Notes: generated from the sequence alone by a model not told the origin. A stretch of DNA of 57,810 bases from Collinsella tanakaei (GCF_016902615.1 NZ_JACJMB010000015.1:1-57810), one strand, 5' to 3'. Shown: positions 34,672 to 43,465, numbered from the stretch's first letter. A program made the numbers and translations.

Positions 34672-35592
34672 TTACAGATCGCCGTGGTAGACGCCGCACT
34701 TCTTGGCGAGCTCGATGATGCGCTCGGCCTCCTTGAAGAACGGCGGATCGACCATCTTGCCGTCGACGACGTACACGCCGACGCCGGCATCGGCCTGCTC
34801 GCGGCAGCTGCGCACGATCTTCTCGGAATGGGCGATCTGCTTGGGCGTGGGCGCCAGGCGCTCGTGGACATATGCGATCTGCTTGGGGTTGATGAGGGAC
34901 TTGCCGTCGAAGCCCATGCGGACGATGAGGTCGACCTCGCGGCGGAAGCCCTCCTCGTCATCCAGGTTGGGATACATGGTGTCGAGGCACTGCACGCCGG
35001 CGGCGCGCGCGGCCAGAAGCATCATGGAGCGGGCGGTGTTGATCTCGATGCCGTCGGGCTCGATCTGCACGTGCATGGAGGTGCGGAAGTCGCCGCCGGA
35101 GATGGCGCAGCCGAGCATGCGGTCGGATGCGGTGCAGATCTCGTAGGCATTCATGATGCCGAGCGGGCTCTCGAGCGCAGCCATGAGCAGGGTGCGGCCG
35201 ACCTCGACGCCGAACTCGCGCTCGGCGGCCTCGACGGCGGCCTCGACCTCTTTGACCTGTTCGGCGCTCTCGCACTTCGGGATACGGATGCCGTCGGCAC
35301 CGCCGGCGACGCACACGCGCACGTCCTCGCGCCAGTACTCGGTATCCGTGCCGTTGATGCGCACGATGACCTCGGTGTCGCCGTAGTCGATCGTGGTCAG
35401 CGCATGATACAGGCTGAAGCGGGCGGCGTCCTTCTGGTTGACGGCGACGGCGTCCTCAAGGTCGAGCATGATGGAATCGCAGCCGTAGATGTAGGCGTCC
35501 TTGATGAGGCCCGGGCGCTGCGCGTTCATGAACATCATCGTGCGGCGCAGGCGGTCCTTGTTCGGACGCGGACGGGTGATCTTACCTGCCAT
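34672..35592 (-). CDS. citE: Citrate lyase beta subunit (citryl-ACP lyase)
   Basis: A 306-residue HpcH/HpaI-fold enzyme that splits citryl-ACP to oxaloacetate and acetyl-ACP. Motifs: LRRTMMFMNAQRPGL, the substrate/metal site MLDLEDAVAVNQKDAAR, and GADGIRIPKCES, and later ALESPLGIMNAYEI with a conserved Glu. The ATG at 35592 shares a base with the citD stop (TAATG), so translation is coupled. Length fits CitE (about 290-310). Confidence 0.95.
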   Translation of the reverse strand: MAGKITRPRPNKDRLRRTMMFMNAQRPGLIKDAYIYGCDSIMLDLEDAVAVNQKDAARFSLYHALTTIDYGDTEVIVRINGTDTEYWREDVRVCVAGGADGIRIPKCESAEQVKEVEAAVEAAEREFGVEVGRTLLMAALESPLGIMNAYEICTASDRMLGCAISGGDFRTSMHVQIEPDGIEINTARSMMLLAARAAGVQCLDTMYPNLDDEEGFRREVDLIVRMGFDGKSLINPKQIAYVHERLAPTPKQIAHSEKIVRSCREQADAGVGVYVVDGKMVDPPFFKEAERIIELAKKCGVYHGDL

Positions 35593-35891
35593 TACTGGAT
35601 GACACCTCCCCAGGGGATGTTGACCATAGACGCGTCGCAGCTGCGGAACACCGCGCACTCGACGCGGGCCTTGAGCGTGCAGTCCAGCGCGCCCTTGTCA
35701 ACGACGGAGATGAGACCGTTCTTCACGCCGAGACGCTCCAGGGTCTCCTCGACCGTGGCCTTGATCTGGCGACCGTACTGATTGATGACGCTGCTCTCGA
35801 TGACGATCTCGAGCGTGTCTGCAGGCGATACGGTCACTTGGGCGTCGCTCGACTCGAGCGTGCCGGCCATTGCGGTCTTCTCGATAACCAT
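35592..35891 (-). CDS. citD: Citrate lyase acyl carrier protein (gamma subunit)
   Basis: A 99-residue carrier. The serine that accepts the phosphoribosyl-dephospho-CoA arm lies in AGTLESSDA near the N-terminus. The central VINQYGRQIKATVEETL and end are typical of CitD. The start ATG at 35891 has GGAAGGGAG upstream; GTG two codons earlier is possible. First gene of the citDEF operon; the promoter must lie in 35892-36497. Confidence 0.93.
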   Translation of the reverse strand: MVIEKTAMAGTLESSDAQVTVSPADTLEIVIESSVINQYGRQIKATVEETLERLGVKNGLISVVDKGALDCTLKARVECAVFRSCDASMVNIPWGGVIQ

Positions 35892-36497
35892 TCGCACTCC
35901 CTTCCGTTGCGCCCGGGCGCGCGCCGGGATTGAGCTGCTCCCGGCGCGCGCCCGGGCTCGTGAGCTTTGCACGTCGCGGATATCATAGAAGATTCAAGGA
36001 TTACTTATTGGGTTGTTTAGTCTTCTTTTTCAGTCGTATGGGGAATACCTTCAGAATTGAGTGTTTCTCAGGTGTATTTCTACCGCTCAGCGTAACGTAG
36101 CATCCGCTCGCTTGTTTTTCTTCTGTCTCTCCTTATAGCATTCCAATTTGTAATGTTTAATCATTACAGGCTTGACTGTATGGAACGGCATATTTCACCT
36201 GTTAAGAGGGCCGAACGATGGAGAAGGCACCTGTTCGGCTCCAGAATATCGTCCGTTTTGGCCGTCATTGCTCACTTCTCGCCACCCATGCGTCGGGAGG
36301 GGAGCGCACAGGCGGGCAGTCCCATCGCGCTGCGCCCAATTGTTCTTGCGCTGTTCTAGCTGGTGGGATACCGCCTGTGGCGGCTTATTCGCACGGCGCA
36401 TTGCATAAAATATGCCGTGCCGGCCTTGGTCGCCGCGGTAAGCGTGCATATCGACCGCCCTATCGGCGCCTCCGGCTCTTGCGAAAGGAGAATCCCC
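35892..36497. promoter_or_regulatory. Divergent control region between citDEF and the LysR gene
   Basis: About 600 bases, AT-rich on the citDEF side. GTAATG (36150-36155) and CATTAC (36162-36167) form a perfect 6-bp inverted repeat with a 6-base centre, a plausible LysR-type or GntR-type site. No small gene is convincing; the open frames here lack ribosome sites and codon bias. Confidence 0.4.
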
Positions 36498-37421
36498 ATG
36501 GATGAAAAGGACTTTGCGCTCCTGCACGTACTGAAAGAGTGCGGCAACATCACCCATGCGGCCGACCGGCTCTACCTCACGCAGTCGGCGCTCTCCAAGC
36601 GCATCAAGGCCATCGAGCGCGAACTCGGGTGCGATATCGTCCTGCGCACGCGCAAGGGCGTGCGCTTCACGCCCGCCGGTGAGCTCGCCCTCGCGCACAC
36701 CGCCCAAGCGGCCCATGAGCTCGAGCTGTTGCGCCGCGAGCTCGACGCCGCGCAGGACACCATCTGCGGCACCCTGAACGCCGGCTTTGCGCTCAACTAC
36801 TCCTTCATGCATCTGCCGCAGCTGCTGACCGAATACCACCGCCGCTATCCCCAGGTGCAGCTCAACATCGTGACCGCCAAAAGCCGTGACCTGCATGCGA
36901 TCCTGCAGCGCAACGAGCTTGACGTGGCGGTCCTGCGCGGCGAGTTTCCCTGGGACGGCATGCAGTACCTGCTGTCGCAGGAGCGGATATGCGCCGTGTG
37001 CACACATGAGAACGAGCACACGCCGCTCTCGGAGCTCACCTACATCAACCACACCACCGACATCGCGCACACCGCGCTCATGACGCGCTGGCTGCACGAG
37101 AACAACCTCGCCCAGACCGCGAGCCGCATCAACGTCAGCGATCTCATGACCTGCCAGGAGCTGGTCAAGCGGGGTATCGGCTGGGCACTTCTGCCCGAGG
37201 TCGTGCTCGCGGGATTCGACGGCTGCGTGCGCCCCTGCACGTTCTCCAACGGCGAGCCGTTCATCCGCCGCATGTACATTGACTGCCAGAAGGAGGCCGA
37301 GCAGCTCCCGCAGGTACAGGCGCTCGTCGACCTCATCAAGGAGCAATATGCGCATCGCTCGAACGCCGGCGTGATCGGCACCGCGGTGTCGCCGGCGACC
37401 GCGCTCTCCGATCTGCCGTAG
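36498..37421 (+). CDS. LysR-family transcriptional regulator
   Basis: A 307-residue regulator with the N-terminal winged helix (residues 5-60: NITHAADRLYLTQSALSKRI) and a two-lobe effector domain to residue 290. It is divergent from citDEF and 71 bases upstream of citC, so it probably controls citrate-lyase genes. The effector may be citrate or a product, by inference. ATG follows GAAAGGAG. This island thus carries a second regulator besides the GntR protein. Confidence 0.9.
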   Translation: MDEKDFALLHVLKECGNITHAADRLYLTQSALSKRIKAIERELGCDIVLRTRKGVRFTPAGELALAHTAQAAHELELLRRELDAAQDTICGTLNAGFALNYSFMHLPQLLTEYHRRYPQVQLNIVTAKSRDLHAILQRNELDVAVLRGEFPWDGMQYLLSQERICAVCTHENEHTPLSELTYINHTTDIAHTALMTRWLHENNLAQTASRINVSDLMTCQELVKRGIGWALLPEVVLAGFDGCVRPCTFSNGEPFIRRMYIDCQKEAEQLPQVQALVDLIKEQYAHRSNAGVIGTAVSPATALSDLP

Positions 37422-37492
37422 CGGGCGCGATTCCCCGCCGGCGCGCGAGCGCCCCCGGTGGCCGCCCCGCACGTTCTCACGAAAGGATTCCC

Positions 37493-38536
37493 ATGGACGA
37501 GTACACCATCTCCAAGGTTTGGCCATCAGATTCCGCAACCCTCGCCAAGGTGGACGCCCTGCTGGAGCGGGAGGGGATCCAGCGCGATGCCAACCTCGAC
37601 TACACCTGCGTCATCCAGGATGACGACATGAACGTGATCGCCACGGGCAGCTGCTTCGGCAACACGCTGCGCTGCCTGGCAGTCGATGATCGTTACCAGG
37701 GCGAAGGGCTCATGAACAAGCTCATCACGCACCTGATGGACGTGCAGTACGAGCGCGGGAACACCCATCTGTTCGTCTACACGAAAGTCGGCTCCGCCAA
37801 GTTCTTCTGCGACCTCGGCTTCAAGGAGATCGCCCGCGTCGACGGCATGCTCGTGTTTCTTGAGAACCGCGCGAACGGCTTTTCATCCTACCTGCGCGGC
37901 CTCGAGGCCACAAAGCACCCCGGCACCGCGGGAGCCGTCATCCTGAACGCAAACCCCTTTACGCTGGGCCATCGCCACCTTGTCGAGGTGGCTGCGGCCG
38001 CGGTCGACACGCTGCACGTGTTCGTGGTCAGCGAGGATGCGAGCCTCGTACCGTTCGCTGTGCGCAAGAAGCTCGTGTGCGAGGGCGTCGCGGACCTGAA
38101 CAACGTCGTGGTCCACGATTCGGGTCCCTACATCATCTCGTCGGCGACGTTTCCGAGCTACTTCCTGAAAGATGACGCCAAGGTGAACGAGGGGCATGCG
38201 CGACTCGACATAACGGTGTTCGAGCGCATCGCCGCCGCCCTCGGCATCACGCGGCGCTTCGTGGGCGAGGAGCCCACGAGCCAGGTTACGGGCATCTACA
38301 ACCGGGTAATGCTCGAGGAGCTGCCGCGCGTGGGAATCGAGGTCACCGTCGTGCCGCGCCTGGCGATCGACGGCGCGCCCGTGAGCGCCTCGACCGTCCG
38401 GCGCGCCCTGCAGAGGGGCGACCTCGAGCGCGTGCGCGCGCTCGTGCCTGAGAGCACCTACCGCTATTTCGCCAGCGCCGACGCCGCTCCGGTGATCGAG
38501 CGTATCCGCACCGCGGGCAACGTCGCGCACTACTGA
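37493..38536 (+). CDS. citC: [Citrate (pro-3S)-lyase] ligase
   Basis: A 347-residue enzyme that acetylates the thiol of the citrate-lyase prosthetic group, activating the complex. The N-terminal third is a GNAT-like domain (RYQGEGLMNKLITHLM), the rest an adenylate-forming nucleotidyltransferase (AVILNANPFTLGHRHLVEVA with the HxGH motif as GHRH, and PVSASTVRRAL). ATG follows GAAAGGA. It lies apart from citDEF, directly after the LysR gene. Length and domain order are normal. Confidence 0.93.
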   Translation: MDEYTISKVWPSDSATLAKVDALLEREGIQRDANLDYTCVIQDDDMNVIATGSCFGNTLRCLAVDDRYQGEGLMNKLITHLMDVQYERGNTHLFVYTKVGSAKFFCDLGFKEIARVDGMLVFLENRANGFSSYLRGLEATKHPGTAGAVILNANPFTLGHRHLVEVAAAAVDTLHVFVVSEDASLVPFAVRKKLVCEGVADLNNVVVHDSGPYIISSATFPSYFLKDDAKVNEGHARLDITVFERIAAALGITRRFVGEEPTSQVTGIYNRVMLEELPRVGIEVTVVPRLAIDGAPVSASTVRRALQRGDLERVRALVPESTYRYFASADAAPVIERIRTAGNVAHY

Positions 38537-38624
38537 TACATCCGTGGTTCCTTTCGCGGCGGGGCGGCGTGTCACGATGAACATCGCGACATGCCGCCCC
38601 ATCCTATTTGTCATCATCTCCCCA

Positions 38625-38654
38625 TTGCACCGGAGAACATATCGTCGTTAGAAT
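38625..38654 (+). promoter_or_regulatory. Predicted promoter for the PF05145 membrane gene
   Basis: TTGCAC (38625-38630) and TAGAAT (38649-38654) are 18 bases apart. Initiation near 38661 would fall inside the palindrome at 38656-38669. Confidence 0.5.
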
Positions 38655-38655
38655 T

Positions 38656-38669
38656 GTTGACATGTCAAC
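38656..38669. promoter_or_regulatory. Perfect 14-bp palindrome, candidate operator
   Basis: GTTGACATGTCAAC is a perfect palindrome lying over the predicted transcription start and 28 bases before the ATG at 38698. Such a position suits a repressor site. Confidence 0.55.
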
Positions 38670-38697
38670 TATTACCATACGACCGTGTCAGGACCCT

Positions 38698-39774
38698 ATG
38701 GAACTCGTTCACATTCTCGTTACGCTTCTCGTCGCCATCGCCGGATTCCTCATCGGCCGGCGCATCGGCATCCCGGTTCCCGCCATGATCGGCAGCATGC
38801 TTGCCGTCGGCATCTTCAGCGCCTTTACCGGGTTCGCCCTCATGCCCACGCCCATCAAGATGTTCTCACAGGGCATCTCCGGCGCGTTCATCGGGATGTC
38901 GGTCACCCGGCGCGACGTGCGCAACATTCCCCACATGGTCAAACCCCTCATCATGCTGCTCGTCATGCTCACCGCCAACACCATCGTGCTGGGCTTCGTG
39001 TTCCATCTCGTGTTCGGCTGGGACCTTATGACCGGCTTGCTCTCCTGCGTGGCGGGCGGTATCGCTGACGTCTCGCTTATCGCCATGGACATGAATGCCG
39101 ACGCGAGCACCGTCGCCATCATGCAAACGATCCGCCTTGCGAGCGTTCTCGCTATCTTCCCCACCTGGATCTCCTTCATGACGCGCGACCAGCCCGAATG
39201 CGAACACGAACCGCTCGACATGTCCCAGGAGGGCAGCGACACCATCCTCGACCGTATCGTCAACACACCGCGCAAGCGCACCGTGTTCACGTTGGTCGTG
39301 AGCGTTGTCTGCGGAGCAGCCGGCTATATGTCCGGTGTGCCCGCCGGCGCGCTCCTGTTCTCGCTGATCGGCGTTGCCGCCCTCAACCTCACGACCGATG
39401 CCACCCGCATGCCCATGTCCATCAAGCGCATGGCGCAGGTGCTGGCCGGCAGCCTTGTGGGTTCGACCGTGACGCCGGACACCATCTCGCACCTGGGATC
39501 GCTCATCGGGCCGATCGTCATCATGTTCGTCATGTACATGTTCGTGAACTTCCTGTTCTCGCTGATCGCGAGCAGGACCGGCATGCTCGATATGCGCAGC
39601 GCGCTGTTCGCCTCATCGCCTGGCGGCGCGAGCGACATGGCCCTCATCGCCGCGGACCTCGGAGCCGACCTCACGAAGATCGCGGTCCTGCAGATCTTCC
39701 GCGCCGCCTACGCCGCCGGCATCATGCCGCAGGTCGCGAACCTCGTTGTCCATCTCGCAGAAGGCGCCCTTTAA
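38698..39774 (+). CDS. AbrB-type (PF05145) polytopic membrane protein
   Basis: A 358-residue protein with about ten TM segments arranged as two similar halves, each with a glycine-rich hairpin (IPVPAMIGSMLAVGIFSA; VPAGALLFSLIGVAALN) and a loop of the type CVAGGIADVSLIAMDM / SPGGASDMALIAADLG. This family is often mislabelled transcriptional regulator or ammonia monooxygenase; the sequence is that of a permease. The chosen ATG has AGGA at five bases; Met codons upstream would lie within the promoter. Its place after citC suggests a role with citrate or its products, unproven. Confidence 0.7.
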   Translation: MELVHILVTLLVAIAGFLIGRRIGIPVPAMIGSMLAVGIFSAFTGFALMPTPIKMFSQGISGAFIGMSVTRRDVRNIPHMVKPLIMLLVMLTANTIVLGFVFHLVFGWDLMTGLLSCVAGGIADVSLIAMDMNADASTVAIMQTIRLASVLAIFPTWISFMTRDQPECEHEPLDMSQEGSDTILDRIVNTPRKRTVFTLVVSVVCGAAGYMSGVPAGALLFSLIGVAALNLTTDATRMPMSIKRMAQVLAGSLVGSTVTPDTISHLGSLIGPIVIMFVMYMFVNFLFSLIASRTGMLDMRSALFASSPGGASDMALIAADLGADLTKIAVLQIFRAAYAAGIMPQVANLVVHLAEGAL

Positions 39775-39884
39775 CCTGCGTGCTCCCAGGCGACGACGCT
39801 CCGGCGAAACCATGCATGAGCCTACCGCTCCAGGGCGATCTTTATGCGGCCCCAAGCGGCACCTTCGACGCCGACCCCGACCCG

Positions 39885-40070
39885 CTGGACAAAAACGCTT
39901 TGAGTGGGACTCCACATAGAACCGGTGGGTATTTAGCGCACCCATTAAGGGCTATTTTCATTCACGTCATACTTTATTATCGCAGATGCTCTAGTGAAAA
40001 TATACACAGGTGCCTAATCAAATGCGACGATGCCTCATGCATAGGTCCCACTCAAGGCCTTTTTGTCCAG
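39885..40070. mobile_element. MITE-like element with 25-bp terminal inverted repeats
   Basis: The ends 39885-39910 and 40045-40070 are inverted copies (about 22 of 25 match; CTGGACAAAAACGCTTTGAG versus CTGGACAAAAAGGCCTTGAG). The 186-base interior is AT-rich and non-coding. No clear target-site duplication is seen. It fills most of the gap after the PF05145 gene. Confidence 0.65.
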
Positions 40071-40110
40071 AGGAGGTCCGCCCGCCCCTTCCGGACTCCC
40101 CCTGCACAGC

Positions 40111-40137
40111 AAAACGGGGGCCGTAGGCCCCCGTTTT
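40111..40137 (-). terminator. Intrinsic terminator of the first ABC operon
   Basis: A perfect 12-bp stem (40111-40122 with 40126-40137), GTA loop, with AAAA/TTTT forming the outer pairs. Lies 27 bases past the stop at 40164. Confidence 0.85.
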
Positions 40138-40163
40138 CCAATCATGCTGTAGGCGTGCGCCCG

Positions 40164-40880
40164 CTACTCGGCCTTCATCAGGCCCAGCTCGCGCATCTTG
40201 ACGCGATAGGCCTCGGCGATGATATCGCACGTGCCCTCGACACCGAACAGCGCGCGGTTGACCACCAGGTCCTTATGCGCGCGCAGCTTCGTCTTGCCCG
40301 CGGAGTAACGCTTGTAGAACAGCTCGCGGTTGCGCTGCATCTTCTTGATGCGCTTGAGCGCCTGCGACTCGGTGATGCCCCGGCGTTTGCACACGATCTC
40401 GACGCGCTCCTCGAGCGGCGCCGTCACGTACACGTTGATCAGGTTCGGGTTATCGCGCAGGATGTAGTCCGAAAGACGCCCGATGATGATGCACGACTCG
40501 CTCGAACCCACGTCGAGAATGACCTGCTTCAGGCTCTCGAACAGCTGGTCGGCCAGCGTGCGGGAATCGAAGCGGTCCGGCAGGAACGCCATCATCTCGG
40601 CGGCGACGCTCTCGTCGTACGGGGCCACCTTGTCCACAACCGTGTCGGCGCGGCGCGCGGCGCGGATCAGCAGCTCGTTATCGTAGAGCGGAATGCCCAG
40701 CCGCTCCTGCAGCGCGATGCCGATCTCGTGGGCATCGGTGCCGTATTCGCGCGCGATGGTGATGACCACCGGGTACTCCAGGCTACCCTCCTCGGTGGGA
40801 GCACCGAGGTTCTCGTTGTTGTACAGATCCTGGGCGAGAAGTTTGGAAACATCCCGCTTCTTCTTGCTCGAATCCGCCAT
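40164..40880 (-). CDS. Cytidylate kinase-like family protein
   Basis: A 238-residue protein of the cytidylate kinase 2 group. It starts with ITIAREYGTDAHEIGIALQE (a degenerate P-loop, lacking the usual GxxGxGK), followed by LYDNELL, a central CIIIGRLSDYIL and basic RRGITESQALKRIKKMQRNR that resembles the LID. Bacterial homologues are common near transporters and of unproven function. ATG at 40880 with GGAAGG. It is the last gene of the amino-acid ABC operon, 49 bases after the permease. Confidence 0.75.
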   Translation of the reverse strand: MADSSKKKRDVSKLLAQDLYNNENLGAPTEEGSLEYPVVITIAREYGTDAHEIGIALQERLGIPLYDNELLIRAARRADTVVDKVAPYDESVAAEMMAFLPDRFDSRTLADQLFESLKQVILDVGSSESCIIIGRLSDYILRDNPNLINVYVTAPLEERVEIVCKRRGITESQALKRIKKMQRNRELFYKRYSAGKTKLRAHKDLVVNRALFGVEGTCDIIAEAYRVKMRELGLMKAE

Positions 40881-40929
40881 AATCTGCCTTCCAATCTGCC
40901 AGGGCATGTGCCCGGACGCTCGTCGTCGA

Positions 40930-41577
40930 TTACGCGGCCACCACGCGGCGCTGGTAGGCGCGCACGATCAGCGAGATACCGAAGTTCAACACGAAGTATA
41001 GCAAGAACACGAAACCGTACAGCAGCAGCACCTGGGAGAGGTCGCTCGTGTAGCCCATGACGACCTTGGCGGAGAACATGAACTCCATCACGTTGATGCC
41101 GGCAAGGTACGAGGAGTCCTTGATGACCGTCGTGCACTGGGAGAACAGCGCCGGGATGATCGTCTTGAACGTCTGGGGCAAGATGATCAGGCGCATGCTG
41201 GCGAAGAAGCCGAAGCCCTGCGACTTCGCCGCCTCGAACTGGCTTTTGGGAATCGAGTTCAGGCCTCCGCGGATGATCTCGGCCATGACCGCCGAGGTGA
41301 AGATCGTGAAGGCGAGGACCGAGATGAAGATATCGCTGCCTTTCACCGTGAAGTAGATGAAGAGGATCCACAGCAGGTTCGGCGTGCAGCGGAACAGCTC
41401 GATGTAGGCGCTCACGAGCCACTTGAAGGGGGTCAGCTTGCCCACGCAGTACTGCTTGACCAGCGCGAGCACCGTACCCAACAGGATCGAGAAGATGATG
41501 GCGAGGACCGAGATCTGAATGGTCTTGACGAATCCCGCCATGATGAACGAGACGTTTGCGGGGGTGAAGATCTCCAT
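40930..41577 (-). CDS. Polar amino-acid ABC transporter permease (second)
   Basis: A 215-residue inner-membrane subunit with five TM segments. The coupling loop for the ATPase, SQFEAAKSQGFGFFASMRLIILPQ, is the HisMQ/GltK type (EAA motif). ATG at 41577. It starts 3 bases after the preceding permease ends, so the pair likely forms a heterodimer, as in GltJK. Substrate is probably Glu/Asp/Gln or a similar polar amino acid. Confidence 0.88.
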   Translation of the reverse strand: MEIFTPANVSFIMAGFVKTIQISVLAIIFSILLGTVLALVKQYCVGKLTPFKWLVSAYIELFRCTPNLLWILFIYFTVKGSDIFISVLAFTIFTSAVMAEIIRGGLNSIPKSQFEAAKSQGFGFFASMRLIILPQTFKTIIPALFSQCTTVIKDSSYLAGINVMEFMFSAKVVMGYTSDLSQVLLLYGFVFLLYFVLNFGISLIVRAYQRRVVAA

Positions 41578-41580
41578 GCG

Positions 41581-42333
41581 CTACGCCTCCTTTGCGGGCT
41601 CGGGGGCGGGGGTGATGCCCGGGATGTTCTTGGCGCGCGGACGGCGCTTGGAGCGGCGCTCGAGCCACTGGACCAGGATGGCCAGCGGGAAGCAGATGAT
41701 GAAATACAGCACGCAGGCCATGATGTAGCCCTGCAGGTAGCCGTAGGTCGACACGAAGTTGTCCGCGTTGTACATGAGGTCGCCGCCAGCGATGAGCGCG
41801 AGCACCGAGGTGTTCTTCACGAGGTTGAGCGCCTGGTTGCACAGCGGCGGCAGGATGACCTTGAACGTCTGCGGCAGGATGATGTAGCTATACGCCTGCA
41901 CGCGCGTGAAGCCCTGCGAAAGCGCCGCCTCCATCTGGCCGCGGGGCACGGACTCGATGCCCGTGCGGATGACCTCGGAAATGTAGGCCGCGTGATACAG
42001 GCCGACGCCGAGCGCGCCGATGGCAAAGGCCGACAGGCGCACGGGGCTTTCGGCGCCCGTGATCATCTGCAGCACGCGCGGACCGGCCATGTAGTAGAAG
42101 AAGACCTGTACCGGCAGCGGTGTGTTCTGGAAGAACTCAACGTAGATGCGGCTGATGAGTCGCAGCACGCGCGAACGCGTTGTCGAGAAGACGCCCAAGA
42201 TGGTGCCCAGCACGAGCGAGATCAGCAAGCCGGCAACGACCACCTGCAGGGTGAAGGCAAAGCCCTCCCACAGCGCAGGCATCTCCGCCATCGTGATCTC
42301 CCAACGCTTGGCGTCTAGCAGCCCGTCGAGCAT
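41581..42333 (-). CDS. Polar amino-acid ABC transporter permease (first)
   Basis: A 250-residue subunit with five TM segments and the EAA loop GQMEAALSQGFTRVQAYSYI. Signature FFQNTPLPVQVFFYY is typical of GltJ/HisQ. The C-terminal tail is basic. ATG at 42333 has AAAGGAGAG. Follows the binding-protein gene after an intergenic hairpin (42433-42462). Confidence 0.88.
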   Translation of the reverse strand: MLDGLLDAKRWEITMAEMPALWEGFAFTLQVVVAGLLISLVLGTILGVFSTTRSRVLRLISRIYVEFFQNTPLPVQVFFYYMAGPRVLQMITGAESPVRLSAFAIGALGVGLYHAAYISEVIRTGIESVPRGQMEAALSQGFTRVQAYSYIILPQTFKVILPPLCNQALNLVKNTSVLALIAGGDLMYNADNFVSTYGYLQGYIMACVLYFIICFPLAILVQWLERRSKRRPRAKNIPGITPAPEPAKEA

Positions 42334-42432
42334 ATCTCTCCTTTCCAATCTGTCTCAAGATGAGACCGGTGCGCAGTGAAGCAAGCGCACGGGCATGATT
42401 CCCACGAACCAGCCTTGTCTGAAGACAACACA

Positions 42433-42462
42433 GGGGCGGACGTCTTTTTCGGCGTCCGCCCC
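42433..42462 (-). terminator. Intra-operon hairpin between binding protein and permeases
   Basis: A perfect 10-bp stem (42433-42442 with 42453-42462), 10-base loop, 21 bases past the binding-protein stop. No U-run follows on the minus strand, so it more likely protects or partially ends the transcript, raising binding protein over permease. Confidence 0.6.
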
Positions 42463-42482
42463 GCAGTAGCTATCGGCTACGA

Positions 42483-43352
42483 TTAGGCGCTCGCGCCCAG
42501 CCAGGTGGTGATCTCCTCGTCCATCCAGCCGTCATCGAGCAGCGAGGTAACGGTCTCCTCGACGACGTCGGACAGGTCGGAGCCCTTCTTGGTGGCGATG
42601 CCGTAGTCCTGCGTGCCGAACTCGATGTCGGGCTGGACGAGCTCCTTCTGGTCGTTCATATAGGTGTTCAGCGTGGAGCGGTCCATGGCGAAGGCGTCGA
42701 TGTTGCCGGACTCGAGCGCGGAGTTGATGGACGGGTAGTCCGGGTACTCCTTGAACTCGGGCGTGGCGTCGATGCCCTTCTCCTCGAACATGGTGAGGAT
42801 GGCGTCCTTGGTGGTGGAACCCTGGGACACGCCGATGATCTTGCCGTCGAAGTCGGCCATCTCGGCGATGCCGGAGGACTTCATGACCATGATGCCCACG
42901 GAGTCGGTGCGGTAGGACGTGGAGAAGTCCCAGTCCTCCTCACGCTCGGGCGTGATGGTGTAGGTGGCGCACACGATGTCGAGGGAGTCGTTGTCGATGA
43001 GCGGGCCGCGGGTCTTGGGGGTCACGGTCGTGAACTCGCAGAGCTTCTTCTCCTTGGCCTCGTCGTAGGAAACGCCCAGGACCGCCGCGGCGATCTGATA
43101 GCATAGGTCGATCTCCAGGCCCTCATACTCGTTCGTCTCGGTGTTGAGGTAACCATAGCCCAAGACGTCGGCCTTGACGCCGCAGTTGAGCTTACCGCGG
43201 CTCTTGATGGCCTCGAGCTTGGAATCGGAGCTCGACGTGGAACCTGAGCCCGTGTCGCCGCCGCCGCAGCCGGACAGCGCGCTTGCGCCTGCCGCCGCCA
43301 CGATGCCGAGGCCGCAGACCTGCAGGAAATTGCGACGAGAGATGTTCTTCAT
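42483..43352 (-). CDS. Amino-acid ABC transporter substrate-binding lipoprotein (family 3)
   Basis: A 289-residue extracytoplasmic binding protein. The N-terminus MKNISRRNFLQVCGLGIVAA combines a Tat-like SRRNFL and the lipobox LSGC (Cys29), so it is probably a lipoprotein exported folded. A Ser/Gly linker follows, then the SBP_bac_3 domain with LNCGVKADVLGYGY, GLEIDLCYQIAAAVLG, DNDSLDIVCATYTIT, IGVSQGSTT. Glutamate/aspartate or glutamine is a likely ligand. Cotranscribed with the upstream ATPase. Confidence 0.9.
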   Translation of the reverse strand: MKNISRRNFLQVCGLGIVAAAGASALSGCGGGDTGSGSTSSSDSKLEAIKSRGKLNCGVKADVLGYGYLNTETNEYEGLEIDLCYQIAAAVLGVSYDEAKEKKLCEFTTVTPKTRGPLIDNDSLDIVCATYTITPEREEDWDFSTSYRTDSVGIMVMKSSGIAEMADFDGKIIGVSQGSTTKDAILTMFEEKGIDATPEFKEYPDYPSINSALESGNIDAFAMDRSTLNTYMNDQKELVQPDIEFGTQDYGIATKKGSDLSDVVEETVTSLLDDGWMDEEITTWLGASA

Positions 43353-43465
43353 AATCGGTACCCCTTCCAGTTTTCGGTACGGATATCGCCTACTGCGGCC
43401 CGCGCCGCAGGGGCTTCAAGAAGATGGCGCCAGTTCGGGGCGTGCGCCCGTGCTGTGCCGATGAG

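Noticed and set aside
36195-37538. A 447-codon open frame opposite the LysR gene
   Set aside because: The plus strand encodes a clear LysR protein with a good ribosome site; the antisense frame has no recognisable features.
38608-39774. The AbrB-named protein as a DNA-binding regulator
   Set aside because: It is entirely made of membrane helices with no SpoVT/AbrB DNA-binding fold.
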